A stretch of DNA of 64,000 nt. It comes from Bedellia somnulentella (lineage: Eukaryota > Arthropoda > Insecta > Lepidoptera > Bedelliidae). This document shows, one piece after another, positions 20,660 to 30,942 of the stretch. Position numbers and translations under genes: made by a program. The DNA lies in the NCBI GenBank assembly GCA_963576735.1, contig OY755174.1, positions 3,348,001 to 3,412,000 of the forward strand, in the 5' to 3' direction. The notes under the pieces were generated by a model. That model saw nothing but the letters and a program-made list of their open reading frames with translations. It had not been told where the DNA came from and made no database searches. Every line of letters begins with the position of its first letter. Position 1 is the first letter of the stretch.

Positions 20660-21007
20660 TTAGTCTCGGACGCGACGCATCGGGTCTTGTGTTGCGTCGG
20701 GTGGCGCGGGGGCTGGATTTCTGCTGCGCCATCCACCTTGAGTAGACTGGGTTGCGGATTTTCATATCTGCCCATGGCGCTTTAGATGCTTACGATGCAG
20801 GCTCGGGTGATTTCTGACTCGGGACACCAAGTCAATTGTGTCACATGTTTTTGTACTGAACTTCTTATTTTATTCTTTGTATTAAGGTGAGTTATGTTAT
20901 GATTGTTATTCAATAAAGAATTTTATTATTTATTTATTATTTTACGCTTACAGTGCACAACTAATTTAGTCTATGTAAGTTATTCTTTACACAAGGAAAA
21001 TTTATAC

Positions 21008-21233
21008 ACATACATACATATACTTACGGCTATAATTCCCTAGAAGGGGTAGCCAGAGCTAGGGAATTATAAATTCCTCAGCCACTTTTGGAAGTTGAGT
21101 GGGGGAAAGATGGTAAAATAAAGGTTTTTGGTGATGGGTCTCCAACCGCATCGCCCAAAAATCCAATAAAATGCTCCAATACCCTTAGCAGCCTCTTACG
21201 ACACCCGTGGGTAGAAGGCACTACACGGCAAAA
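21008..21233 (-). repeat. R1 dispersed repeat, minus strand
   Basis: Full set of R1 blocks from CTTACGGCTATAATTCCCTA to GACACCCGTGGGTAGAAGGC and ACTACACGGC. It belongs to the sub-type with CCACGGGTGTCGTAAGAGGC, shared with 5349 and 33337. Confidence 0.85.
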
Positions 21234-22204
21234 TTTATACTTTTAGGGATTCTGCAAATTTAATGAAAGCCCCTCTTGGGTTGGCACAGGTCTTGCTTGG
21301 CTGCCTTATTATACTGTACTTACTATTATTTCATATTATTAGGTTACGGTTAGCCCCCATTTAATTTTAGATATTTTTAAGTAAATTATTACATTATTTC
21401 TATCAGTCAAGGCCGTTCCATCAAATAAGAAATTAGTTGCCATTATAGTAACATTAAAAATCATACTATAAGCTTAACTAGATTCATGGTGACTGGTACT
21501 TCCTAAATGTATTAAAAATAATAATTACAAAGGCATTACCAAAAATATGACGTAGCGAATTGTTACAGGTTAGAACCCCGAAACCAATCAGTAATGGAAC
21601 AAACGCTACAAATGAGGTTGAATTTATCTAATAGTACCACAGGTAAAACTGAGATTCGTAGTAGTTGCTACGATCACCGTAGATATAATACAAAAGCTAT
21701 GTCGTAGAAAGAAGTTGTCATAACTAAATACTTTGATTAGATTAAAAGTGTACAGTCGCCATCAGATATATCGGAGCGGCCGAGGTACTCAAATATTTCT
21801 AAGCATCAATAAATTTCAATAAATTCTTTACGGTAAATAAGGTCAATAAGATCTGAACATCCAATTCGCCACAAATATATGAGCAGTGGGTTTTCAATGA
21901 AATCTAAACACACAACGAGACAATAATATCTGAAAGCACAACTCGTCAAAGTTATCTGCTCAGACGGTGATCATAAATATCTGAACATTTAGGGAAAATA
22001 TACCTTAAAGCACTAGGCATACAGTTTCAATGTAACCGTACAGATGTAATGAATTTACCTTTGACAAAATGAGTAGGTATACAAAATATAAATCTGCGAA
22101 AAGCAACTTTACAATCTTGTTGCAAGAGACACATTTGAATAAAATATTTGGCAATTTACAAAAACCGAACACATAACTGTCACTGCATGTATTTATCAAA
22201 TATT

Positions 22205-22735
22205 CACAGATTTATTATGCCATACTTACGTAAATAAATTGCCAATACAAAGACTATAGGCAAAAAAAAAGTACAACGGTGTGCGTAAATGAGTGTGTGT
22301 GGTGTGCGTGACATTAGTGTGACAGATTCCATACTAGCCCTATTAATAATGATAAAAAATTCACGTATTAATATAATTGTAATATTATGATGACAGAAGA
22401 TATTTTTATCATGTATTTGCATTGAAAACTTTGGTTTAAGATCTATAATAAAGCAAATATACTGGTAATTATTACAGTCTCAATTTGGACATAAATGGCA
22501 AAAAATAATATGTATTTTATTTAGATTTTGTGCTGTTAAATATTAATAACTTTATCAAAAAAATATCAAAGTTAAGACTTAATACCAGAATTAACAAAAA
22601 TAAGTCATTTTTTTATGTTCTATGCCAAAACAGTTTGTAGGCTGTTATCGTGTCCGTGAGAGGTCCTGGCTTTGTTGTCGTTTATGTTATGACGTTTGTC
22701 ACTTACTGCCAAACTGTGTGCTTCTATATCTATGG
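22205..22735 (+). repeat. R3 dispersed repeat, second copy
   Basis: Aligns in order with 6580-7165: CATACTTACGTA, CAACGGTGTGCGTAAATGAG, AGGCTGTTATCGTGTCCGTG, TTATGTTATGACGTTTGTCA. Class unknown. Confidence 0.65.
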
Positions 22736-22756
22736 TAATATTAATGCTGCCAAATT

Positions 22757-23087
22757 AAAAAATTATTAAAAAACTTTTTAAGAAAAAACTTTTATTTAAA
22801 CGCTCTAAAAAGAAGAAAATAAAATATTCCTTTTGGATAATACTAACAACTCCTCATTATACACAATTTCTATATAATAATAAAAGCTTGTCGCGAGGTT
22901 TACATACCTATCAACATTCCTTTATATCATAAGAATTAGTGGTAAATCGAGCGACAAGCTTTTATTATTATATATAAATTATGTATAATGAGGAGTTGTT
23001 AGTATTATCCAAAAGGAATATTTTATTTTCTTCTTTTTAGAGCGTTTAAATAAAAGCTTTTTCTTAAAAAGTTTTTTTTATTTTTTT
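22757..23087. repeat. Long hairpin, arms about 137 bp
   Basis: 22757-22894 and 22951-23087 are almost perfect inverted repeats around a 56-nt loop. The arms contain AACAACTCCTCATTATACA and AATAAAAGCTTGTCGC. This is a snapback or MITE-like structure without genes. A transcript would form long double-stranded RNA. Confidence 0.8.
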
Positions 23088-23140
23088 ACTTTTTAGTTAT
23101 CGCTGGCTATTTTCAAGTTATGTTCACTCTCAAAATGCCC

Positions 23141-23610
23141 TCTCATTTGATACCCATATTGTAGAAGTAGACTAAAGGTAAATATTCCGCCATCCTGCAT
23201 GGTCCGCCATATTGGATTCAGAATGACGTCATATTCTTTTTCTAGTCACTCTTAACAAGCCCTTTCATTTGATACCCATATTGTAGAAGTAGACTAAAGG
23301 TAACTATTCCGCCATCCTGCATGGTCCGCCATATTGGATTCAGAATGACGTCATATTCTTTTTCTAGTCACTCTTAACAAGCCCTTTCATTTGATACCCA
23401 TATTGTAGAAGTAGACTAAAGGTAACTATTCCGCCATCCTGCATGGTCCGCCATATTGGATTCAGAATGACGTCATATTCTTTTTCTAGTCACTCTTAAC
23501 AAGCCCTTTCATTTGATACACATATTGTATAAGTGGATTAAATATAACTGTTCTGACATCTTGTATGATCCGCCATATTGAATTTAGAATGACGTCACAT
23601 ATCTTATCAT
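23141..23610 (+). repeat. 122-bp tandem repeat, four units
   Basis: Unit starts fall at 23141, 23263, 23385 and 23507. Each has TTTCATTTGATACCCATATT, GTAGAAGTAGACTAAAGG, GGTCCGCCATATTGGATTC and AATGACGTCATATTC (a perfect CRE octamer TGACGTCA). The last unit is clearly more diverged, and its CRE has changed to TGACGTCACA. Confidence 0.9.
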
Positions 23611-23799
23611 ATATTGTCATCCAAACAAAATGCGTCCACAAAATTTCAGCACAAACGGTTGAATATATCTTCTTCAAAATTGAGATTTCACCCGAACACA
23701 CAAATATACATACATTGCAAGTTAAATAAAAGCTTTTAAAAAAATAGGTACGAATGCTTTGCAATATTTCATCCACTATTGTGTCAGTCACTATGGCCT

Positions 23800-23875
23800 A
23801 GCTGTTTAGTAATTAGAAATCATAAATATAAACCGTTGCGTCAAGGTTCAAATCCTCCCTTGTGTTTATTTTTTG
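23800..23875 (+). repeat. tRNA-like sequence, probable SINE head
   Basis: CTATGGCCTAGCTGTTTAG resembles box A and AAGGTTCAAATCCTCCC is a good box B, about 50 bp apart, followed by a T-run. No full cloverleaf can be drawn. Confidence 0.4.
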
Positions 23876-23980
23876 TATTTTTTTAAGAATTTCTGATATT
23901 TTTTTTTATTTATTAACCTTTAGATTTATTGTCAAATATATTTAAATATAAAGAATAATAGAGAAACCTGCAGGAAAAAG

Positions 23981-25147
23981 TCGGCTATTCCCAGTAGTCC
24001 TACTCGATAGTCTTACCGGTAGGACTATTGGGATTTTTTGTCCCAATAGACTTACTAGTAAGACTATTGGGAAAATAATTCCCAGTAGTCTTACCAACCA
24101 ATAAAAACTCTTTGGTACATCTAAAGGTTCCAACTTTTATGTAGCCCAAAAAGATGAATAGACATACCTCGTTAGTAAAATTGGATGTATGATATAAAAT
24201 CGAATATTTTTTTGGCTGATTTTCTGTCACATAATATTTGATCTAGGTGTATTTGCCATTAAACTAAATAATTTGCAATTTTCATGGGAATGGGTTTTTG
24301 GTTGTAATATATTTTCCGCCAAAATACAGTCGTCAAAAGGCAAAATAACTATGTATTTATGGTATATTTTTTGCCATTTTTTGTATTTAAAGTACCAGGG
24401 TAGCATAGCATAATTATAAAATCAGCATAAATAAAAAAAGGTTATTGGTTTTACACAAAATTATCAGTTGGAGTTTATCAAAATCAGAATTATAGAATAA
24501 TCAGATAGAAGAATCAACCAAAAGACGTCCACAGGTGGAGAAAGACTTTTCCGAAAGATCTCCATGAAAACCGGTTCTGTGCTGCCCAAAAATTTTACCA
24601 CGACGAAGTCGTCGGTCAACCTTATGGGAGACCTACGCAAACAAACAATCCGACCACCACAACCCTATTATTAACCTGTTTCGTGAAAAATATCACGTCG
24701 ACCTCTGGTCATAGAGACAGCAGACACAAAAATAGGTAAGATAAATTAAGCATCGGAAAAATATTTGTACAGATTTTCAAGTTTATTAGTCATAAAAACT
24801 TGCGGTTAATGCGTTCCTGGTACTTCAATTGAAAGTTAAATTTACGTACATTTTTATAGCTGCTTAAGTTATAATTTCTGTGTCTAAAATGTACATTCCT
24901 TAGTAAAATCAGTAAAACTGAAAATTACAAACAAGTGTTGTATGCGTTGTATGTATTAAATATATAAATAAGGTACTGCCTATGTCTATTAGTTATGAGG
25001 TCTATTGTTTCTAAAACAAATGTCAAGTAAGACTAATGGGAAAAATACGCCATAGACAATGTCCTACTTTTGGTAAGACTATTGGGAATAAAAATCCCAT
25101 TAGTCCTACTGGTAAGACTATCCAGTAAGACTACTGGGAATAGCCGA
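23981..25147. mobile_element. Inverted-repeat element with TCCCAGTAGTC arrays
   Basis: Ends are TCGGCTATTCCCAGTAGTC and its inverse. Within each end the motif TCCCARTAGTCTTACYRGTA recurs several times in alternating orientation (23981-24100, 25025-25147). Another inverted pair (24285-24413 with 25204-25334, containing AGTACCAGGGTAGCAT) interleaves with it, so at least two foldback elements overlap. No ORF of note. Confidence 0.6.
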
Positions 25148-25930
25148 AGGTGATTGTTTTGTAAAAGCTAGTTTACCTTTTAATGTTATTAAAGCTGCAT
25201 TTATATTTATGCTACCCTGGTACTTACAATGTAAAAAAATGATATACAACGTTTCAAAATTTCTCAGTTATTTTACCTATTGATGTTTTTGTACCGGCGA
25301 AAATTATACAACTCTAAACCCATTCAAAAAATAGTTGGTCAGTGGAGAAGTGGAGAACGATGTTGTACCCCCCAGCAGAAAACTCTTTTTAGTTTTGACA
25401 TTGATAAAACTAAATGGTGGTTGTGTAGAAAATGTATTCCAGCGTAGTAAGTTAAAGAATTTTAAACTGTATGCCTAGTGCTTTAAGGTATATTTTCCCT
25501 AAATGTTCAGATATTTATGATCACCGTCTGAGCAGATAACTTTGACGAGTTGTGCTTTCAGTTATTATTGTCTCGTTGTGTGTTTAGATTTCATTGAAAA
25601 CCCACTGCTCATATATTTGTGGCGAATTGGATATTCAGATCTTATTGACCTTATTTACCGTAAAGAATTTATTGAAATTTATTGATGCTTAGAAATATTT
25701 GAGTACCTCGGCCGCTCCGATATATCTGATGGCGACTGTACAAATCAGCTAAAGCTGGAAATAAGGTAAAGAAACGCGCTAGTAATTTTAAAAATAAACA
25801 ATGTTATTTATTAGTTACATAGATATTATTTTGTAACATGATTTTTCCTTGTCAATATACTTACATCATAAGTGTGCAAGCTATTTATATCAAAATTTTA
25901 ATATCAAATTCTGTCTGTTTCACCACCTAA

Positions 25931-27135
25931 AGAGCTTATTCCATTACACTTTTATCGTTGCTGAAATCGGAGGTCCTTCACAGTCACTGCCGCAGAAGGC
26001 CACAGACGCTTGTTATTCCACTACACCGATTTCAGTTTCTGAATCATTCGCGTCTTTTTTTTAAAACGCTCTCTATCAAACTCTCTTATGGACTATCCCA
26101 CTCTCATTCAATAAACGACGACACATTGCGTCTATATATCTCTTTCGCTACTATACTTACATATATCCTATTCATGTACACAACCTTTTCCAAATATTTT
26201 TACGTCATATTTCACACAAAATATTAAATAGGCGGGAACTCCTATATGACTTAAAAATAAAAGTATATTTATTAAAAAGTTTGCCGGGGTCGTACGAAGT
26301 GGCGATCGATAGTTTCAGCCTACCCCAATGAGAGGTAATGGCGTTAGTATATGTATGCATATATGTGATTGAACGTATTTGCTTACCCCAATGGGAAATA
26401 ATGGCGTGAGTATATGTATGCATGTATGTAATTATACGCCTGTGCCTACCACCACGGGAAGTGATGGCGTGAGTATAAGTATGCATATTTGAAACAATAC
26501 GTATCTGCCTACCCCTTACGGAAAAATGGCGGGAGTTTAAGTATGTATGTATGTAATTAAAATTATCTGCTTACCACAAGCGGAAGTAAAAGCGTGAGTA
26601 TATGCGCGTATGTATGTAATTAAACGTATCTGCCTACTCCGATGGGAAGTAATGGCGTGAGTATTTATAATATAATATAATTTGCATGTATGTGATAAAA
26701 TGTATTTACCTACCCCAATCGGAAATAATAGTGTGAGTATATGTATGTATGTATGAATATAATTATACATATCTGCCTACCCCTATGAAATGGAACCACT
26801 ACCTACCTAACTACCCCTGGAATTAATGGCGTGAGCATATGTATATCTGCTATAAAACTTTTATTATATTTTTTTTTGTTTACGTAATTTGCAATCATAG
26901 GCATGAAAAATTTTGGCACGTCCTCTCGCTGTGGCGGGCGCGAGGCGAGGCGACTAAATCGTCTGACTGAACGTTATTCCACCTTCCTGAGACGGAGCTA
27001 CTAAAAATTTAGTGAGCTAGGAGCCAAAATTTGTCTACTTTTCAGAAGCCTAGCGTTCTGAACGTTATTCCACTAGTCTGAATTCAGATTCTGGGGCTTT
27101 CGGACGTCTGAATTCAGACAAATGGAATAAGCTCT
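25931..27135 (-). mobile_element. E2, inverted copy of E1
   Basis: Same terminal repeats AGAGCTTATTCCATT and same content as E1 in opposite orientation, including the R2 array (about 26330-26850). It lacks a segment of about 40 bp present in E1 near 20497-20536. No matching target duplication is visible (TAA left, ACT right), which may reflect an inversion or later change. Similarity to E1 is very high over the unique parts. Confidence 0.75.
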
Positions 27136-27269
27136 ACTCTTGACTTACAAACAATCATAAAACTTAATTCAACTTATATAACATAAAACAATAGTCGTAT
27201 AACATAAAACTTCGTAGCGCAGCTATAAAGAGTTAAAAAAAACACGTGATCACAGCGTGTAAAAAAACC

Positions 27270-27518
27270 TACATACATATACTCACGGCTATAAATCCTT
27301 TAATAGGATAGCCAGAGCTTTGGAATGAGAAATTCCTCAGCTACTTTTGGAATTTGATTGGGGAAAAGATGGTAATAATAAATAAATGTTTTTGGTGACG
27401 GGTCTTCCACCACATCGCCCAAAAATCACTTCAGATGCCCCTATATCCTTAGTTGCCTCTTGCGATCACCCTTGGGTAGAAATGGGGTAGTGTTATTCTA
27501 AGCCGACATTACACTGCA
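27270..27518 (-). repeat. R1 dispersed repeat, minus strand
   Basis: ACTCACGGCTATAAATCC, CCTCAGCTACTTTTGGAATT, GGTGACGGGTCTTCCACCAC and AGAAATGGGGTAGTGTTATT to CCGACATTACACTGC. Confidence 0.85.
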
Positions 27519-28394
27519 AAAATCTTACAAAATATTATTAAGCAATCTTATGAATCAAACCGTTTATTATTTCTCATACTTGATTCATGCATGTTTTAAG
27601 AATTCACACTCCAGTCAAACATACCTAGGACCTCCTTCCGATATGATGTAACAGAAGCAAAACAAAATGAATATTTTCTGTTATCAAGAGTATCTCTGGA
27701 GCAGACGTCTTCAACGGTGTCAGGGCTCCGCACAGCTGGAGGTATTTTGTTGTTGTTTGTGCCAGTGACGTCGCGTAATCTTTGTTATTGTTTCCAATTT
27801 ATTTTGTTCCGGAATATTACGGGTTGGTACGTGAGATTCTGTCAATTTTGTTTTTGTCGAATTATGTGACGTTTATGTAATCGGTTACATCATATGATAA
27901 AGAGGTATATAGGATTGCCCTGTAATTGTTTTATCTATTTATTTATTTTATTAGGAACATCAACAGCGACTTGAGAAATAAAACACAGTTAATAATAGAA
28001 ATCCCACCAAAAATATTCTGTAAAAAACTAGCCAAGTCGAGACTTGGAGCTGCTTGTTTATCTCCGAAAAGTAATGAAATCTCTAAAATAAGTGGAGCCA
28101 AGTCTAAGATTCCTTACTACGATTTATTTATTATTATAGTTAATTTTACGTGACTTGTCGCGTAAAATATATATAATAAAGAATCAATAAACCAATCCTG
28201 TCCTGATCCCACCTAAATGACCTGTGAGGAACAATAATACCGTTATAAGGTATTCAGGGACGTTTATTTCAGTTAAATATTTTATTAGGCTAAACAGTTA
28301 TGTATTATGTTATGATAATACAAATTAGATAAATCTTTTACGAGCTTATGTGTAAAATGTCGTAGTAAAATATGAATGGTTGGGGCATGTTACA

Positions 28395-28520
28395 AACGCT
28401 GACGTCACGCACACATCACACACAGCGGAGGCGGCGGCGGCGGCAGCGTGTCTGCTGCTGATGCTGACATTTACATGTGACGTATAAAATACCGCGGTTT
28501 TAATGAGTTGTTGGAAAATT
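28395..28520 (+). promoter_or_regulatory. CRE plus TATA promoter-like segment
   Basis: GCTGACGTCACGC carries a perfect CRE. A (GGC)n-rich stretch and CTGCTGCTGATGCTGACAT follow, then GTGACGTATAAAATACC, where TATAAAA would place a start near 28517. No convincing coding exon was recognised downstream, so a non-coding first exon or an unlinked island is possible. Confidence 0.4.
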
Positions 28521-28618
28521 ATAAACAGAATTAAACTTAAAGAGTTTGTGGAGGTGATAGTTCAATAAATTAAGGCAAAACTAACTGGTCGGGACTATTA
28601 TGTTGGTTATACCTTACA

Positions 28619-28767
28619 TAAGAATAATGGTACGTTTCAAGAACACACTAAATCATAAATACCATATAACTGATAAATGGTCCTTACTAAGGTGACTAAG
28701 GGTGATGGAGCCACAGTATTACTGTATTACTGATTTAGTGTGTTGTTGAAACGTACCATTATTCTTA
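28619..28767. mobile_element. Small MITE with 37-bp inverted ends
   Basis: TAAGAATAATGGTACGTTTC AAGAACACACTAAATC at the left is mirrored by GATTTAGTGTGTTGTTGAAA ... CATTATTCTTA at the right, with a single-base difference. 149 bp, no coding capacity. Confidence 0.75.
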
Positions 28768-29839
28768 AATTAAATTATAAACACCCGTCTAAAAAACTAT
28801 TTGTTAGTCTGTTTGTGTTCTATTGATATAAAATTGTTAAAAATATTATGCCCGTATAGTACACTAGCGAAAGATGTAAAAATATGTATTTGAAAATAGA
28901 GGTCTAAGTTTAGCGGGAACCAATAGACAGACGGACATGGAAAAAAATCGTTTTGGTAAATATACCGAGTAAACAAAACGCATATATTTAAAAGCGGTTT
29001 TTTAAAATATTACAAACATGCACTACAATTTCATTGGCAAATTGTTCAAATATTTCATTATTTCGGACTGCTAGTCTAAATATATGTGTGTCTTTATTAC
29101 AGTTTACAACTTTTTAAGTTCTACTAACAAAGCGATACCATACATAAAGTAAGTGATAGCCTAGATTTAAGCTTCATAAATTAGAACTCGTCTCGATATT
29201 GCCCCTTGTACACGTTTTGCTGACATTGCATCATTATGTCGGTCGAGAGACTTGTTTACTCGCCTTAGCTTCGGTTGGATTACTTTAGGTTGCAATTTCG
29301 TATTAGAAATAAATGAAGTATAGTTGCAAGCATATTATATTGAGTAGTAAATTTTGAAAGTTGAGAGATAAAACATCGTACAGAATCGCTTTTGATGGGT
29401 TTCGAAGCACATGGTCCATCAATGACTAAAAAAGCTCTAGTTGCTTCATACTATATCGAGAAAAAAGGTGGTGGTGGTATACTGGTATACAGTTTCCAGG
29501 CTGCACATCGAGCCAAAATCCTAGATTAAAAATCCAAGATATTTTTTTTACCATGAGATCCTATCACTTGAAGTATTTTTCGGGAAGTCTAAGATCAGCA
29601 GTGGACGTTTGATTGTTGAAATAATGAGTATGTTATTGATGTTAAACTTTTATTGTAATATGATATAATGTAATAGTAATTAAAAAGAAATTCCTAATGG
29701 TCGCCTTTATCGAATAATCTACGAGTACTCGTACAATCTTTTATATTACCTTTGACTAAAACAAGGTTAGCATAAAATTAACTGAACTATTTCAATGAAA
29801 TATGTCGGCAAAAAGTTAACCAGACCAGTAAGTAAAGTA

Positions 29840-30305
29840 TCTATACTTACTTAATATTATAAAGCTGAAGAGTTTGTTTGTTTGAACGCTAGGATCTCAG
29901 GAACTACCCAATCAAATTGAAAAATTCTTTTTGTGTTGGATAGTCCATTTATTGAGGAAGGTTTTAGGCTATATATCATTACGCTGCGAGCAACAGGAGC
30001 AAACTATCAGCGAATAATGTTGCAAAAACGGGGATGATTATTCATACTAAGGCTTCCGTTGTGTGCGTAAACGGTTTAAGTTACCCAAAAAAAATTTATT
30101 AAAGAATTATTTCTCTTTAAATGATCTAAAAAAATGCCCGCGACAGTATATGTCTAACTTTTAAGTTTCACTTACTATAACCATTTTTATGGTAAATAAA
30201 TTTGGTCGAATTTAATGCATAATTGCCATAATGTTTTATCAACATAATATTAATCTTTATCCAAATAAATCTGTTGTTGATTGGAAGTCTGTGGGGTCAG
30301 CTAGT
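29840..30305 (+). mobile_element. Non-autonomous Helitron
   Basis: Begins TCTATACTTACTTAATATTA, then GAAGAGTTTGTTTGTTTGAA and CAGGAACTAC, and ends GTGGGGTCAGCTAGT followed by T. The start, the end and the internal motif (TTTGTGTTGGATAGTCCATT) are typical of the abundant lepidopteran Helitron families. 466 bp, no Rep/Hel gene. Confidence 0.75.
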
Positions 30306-30679
30306 TTTTTAATAAGTATAAAATAAGATGTAACTATTTATTATGAAAGTTCAATTATAAATAACAAAATTATTAGCGTTGTGACAATATTTGTATTCTC
30401 ATAAATACTCTCTGGTCACTTCCAGTCAGCCAACATATTACATTACGACTATTTCATAAAAAACAGTAGTAATATTAGCAATAGTTATATCTTTTCATGC
30501 GCCATTGAGCCTTTTAATAGTTCGTTCTGTGGAAGTTAATGATGTCTGTGAGTAGTTCCCACGGGATAATGGTAGGAAAGGTTCGAAAGGTCACTATTAT
30601 TATTTGCAATACGCCTACACAGTTAGCTACTCATTTCTATTAAGTTAGTAGTTTGAACTCTGCCTTTATTCAGTACATG

Positions 30680-30790
30680 ACATACTTATACTCACGCCCA
30701 TGAGTTCCCATTGGGGTAGTTTTAGTTGAGGTAGACAGAGACTATATCGCCACTTAGTACGACTCTGATAGACCTCTCAAGCTTCGTCTA
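30680..30790 (+). repeat. R2 repeat unit, solo copy
   Basis: ACTCACGCCCATGAGTTCCC, ATTGGGGTAG and ATCGCCACTTAGTACGACTC; the last block matches the segment that follows the R2 array in E1 (near 20250). Confidence 0.6.
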
Positions 30791-30942
30791 CGTTCATCAA
30801 TGTCATTTTATATGTTTTTTTTTATTTTTCAGACTAAGTCCGGCTGCGTTTTTGAGCACATTTTTATATGATCTAAATAAACATCTTTTTCCACTGAAAT
30901 TACTGAATAATTATTATTATTAATTACACTATATTCCACCTA

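Larger units (their letters stand above)
19195..20940 (+). mobile_element. Non-LTR retrotransposon 3' end, split by E1
   Basis: 19195-19428 and 20660-20940 read as one 3' UTR once E1 is removed: CTACTCATCCTAAGAG... joins to ...GTCTCGGACGCGACGCATCG, GTGGCGCGGGGGCTGGATTT, and ends TTCAATAAAGAATTTTATT with a (TTAT)n tail. The joined site carries a single TTA, which appears on both sides of E1. No reverse transcriptase is left. Confidence 0.5.
21752..25739. mobile_element. 4-kb DNA element with 275-bp terminal inverted repeats
   Basis: The arms at 21752-22026 and 25464-25739 are inverted copies differing at only a few positions by eye. They start ACAGTCGCCATCAGATATAT and include GAGCGGCCGAGGTACTCAAA and AACTCGTCAAAGTTATCTGC, and end near ACTAGGCATACAGTTT. 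The start motif is one I associate with a widespread lepidopteran repeat. The interior holds R3, a 137-bp hairpin, a 122-bp tandem array and another inverted element, but no transposase ORF, so it is non-autonomous or a site of repeated insertion. No clear target duplication. Confidence 0.7.

Noticed and set aside
23141..23610. Regular repeats as a CRISPR array
   Set aside because: The unit is a 122-bp head-to-tail satellite without unique spacers, in a eukaryotic genome.
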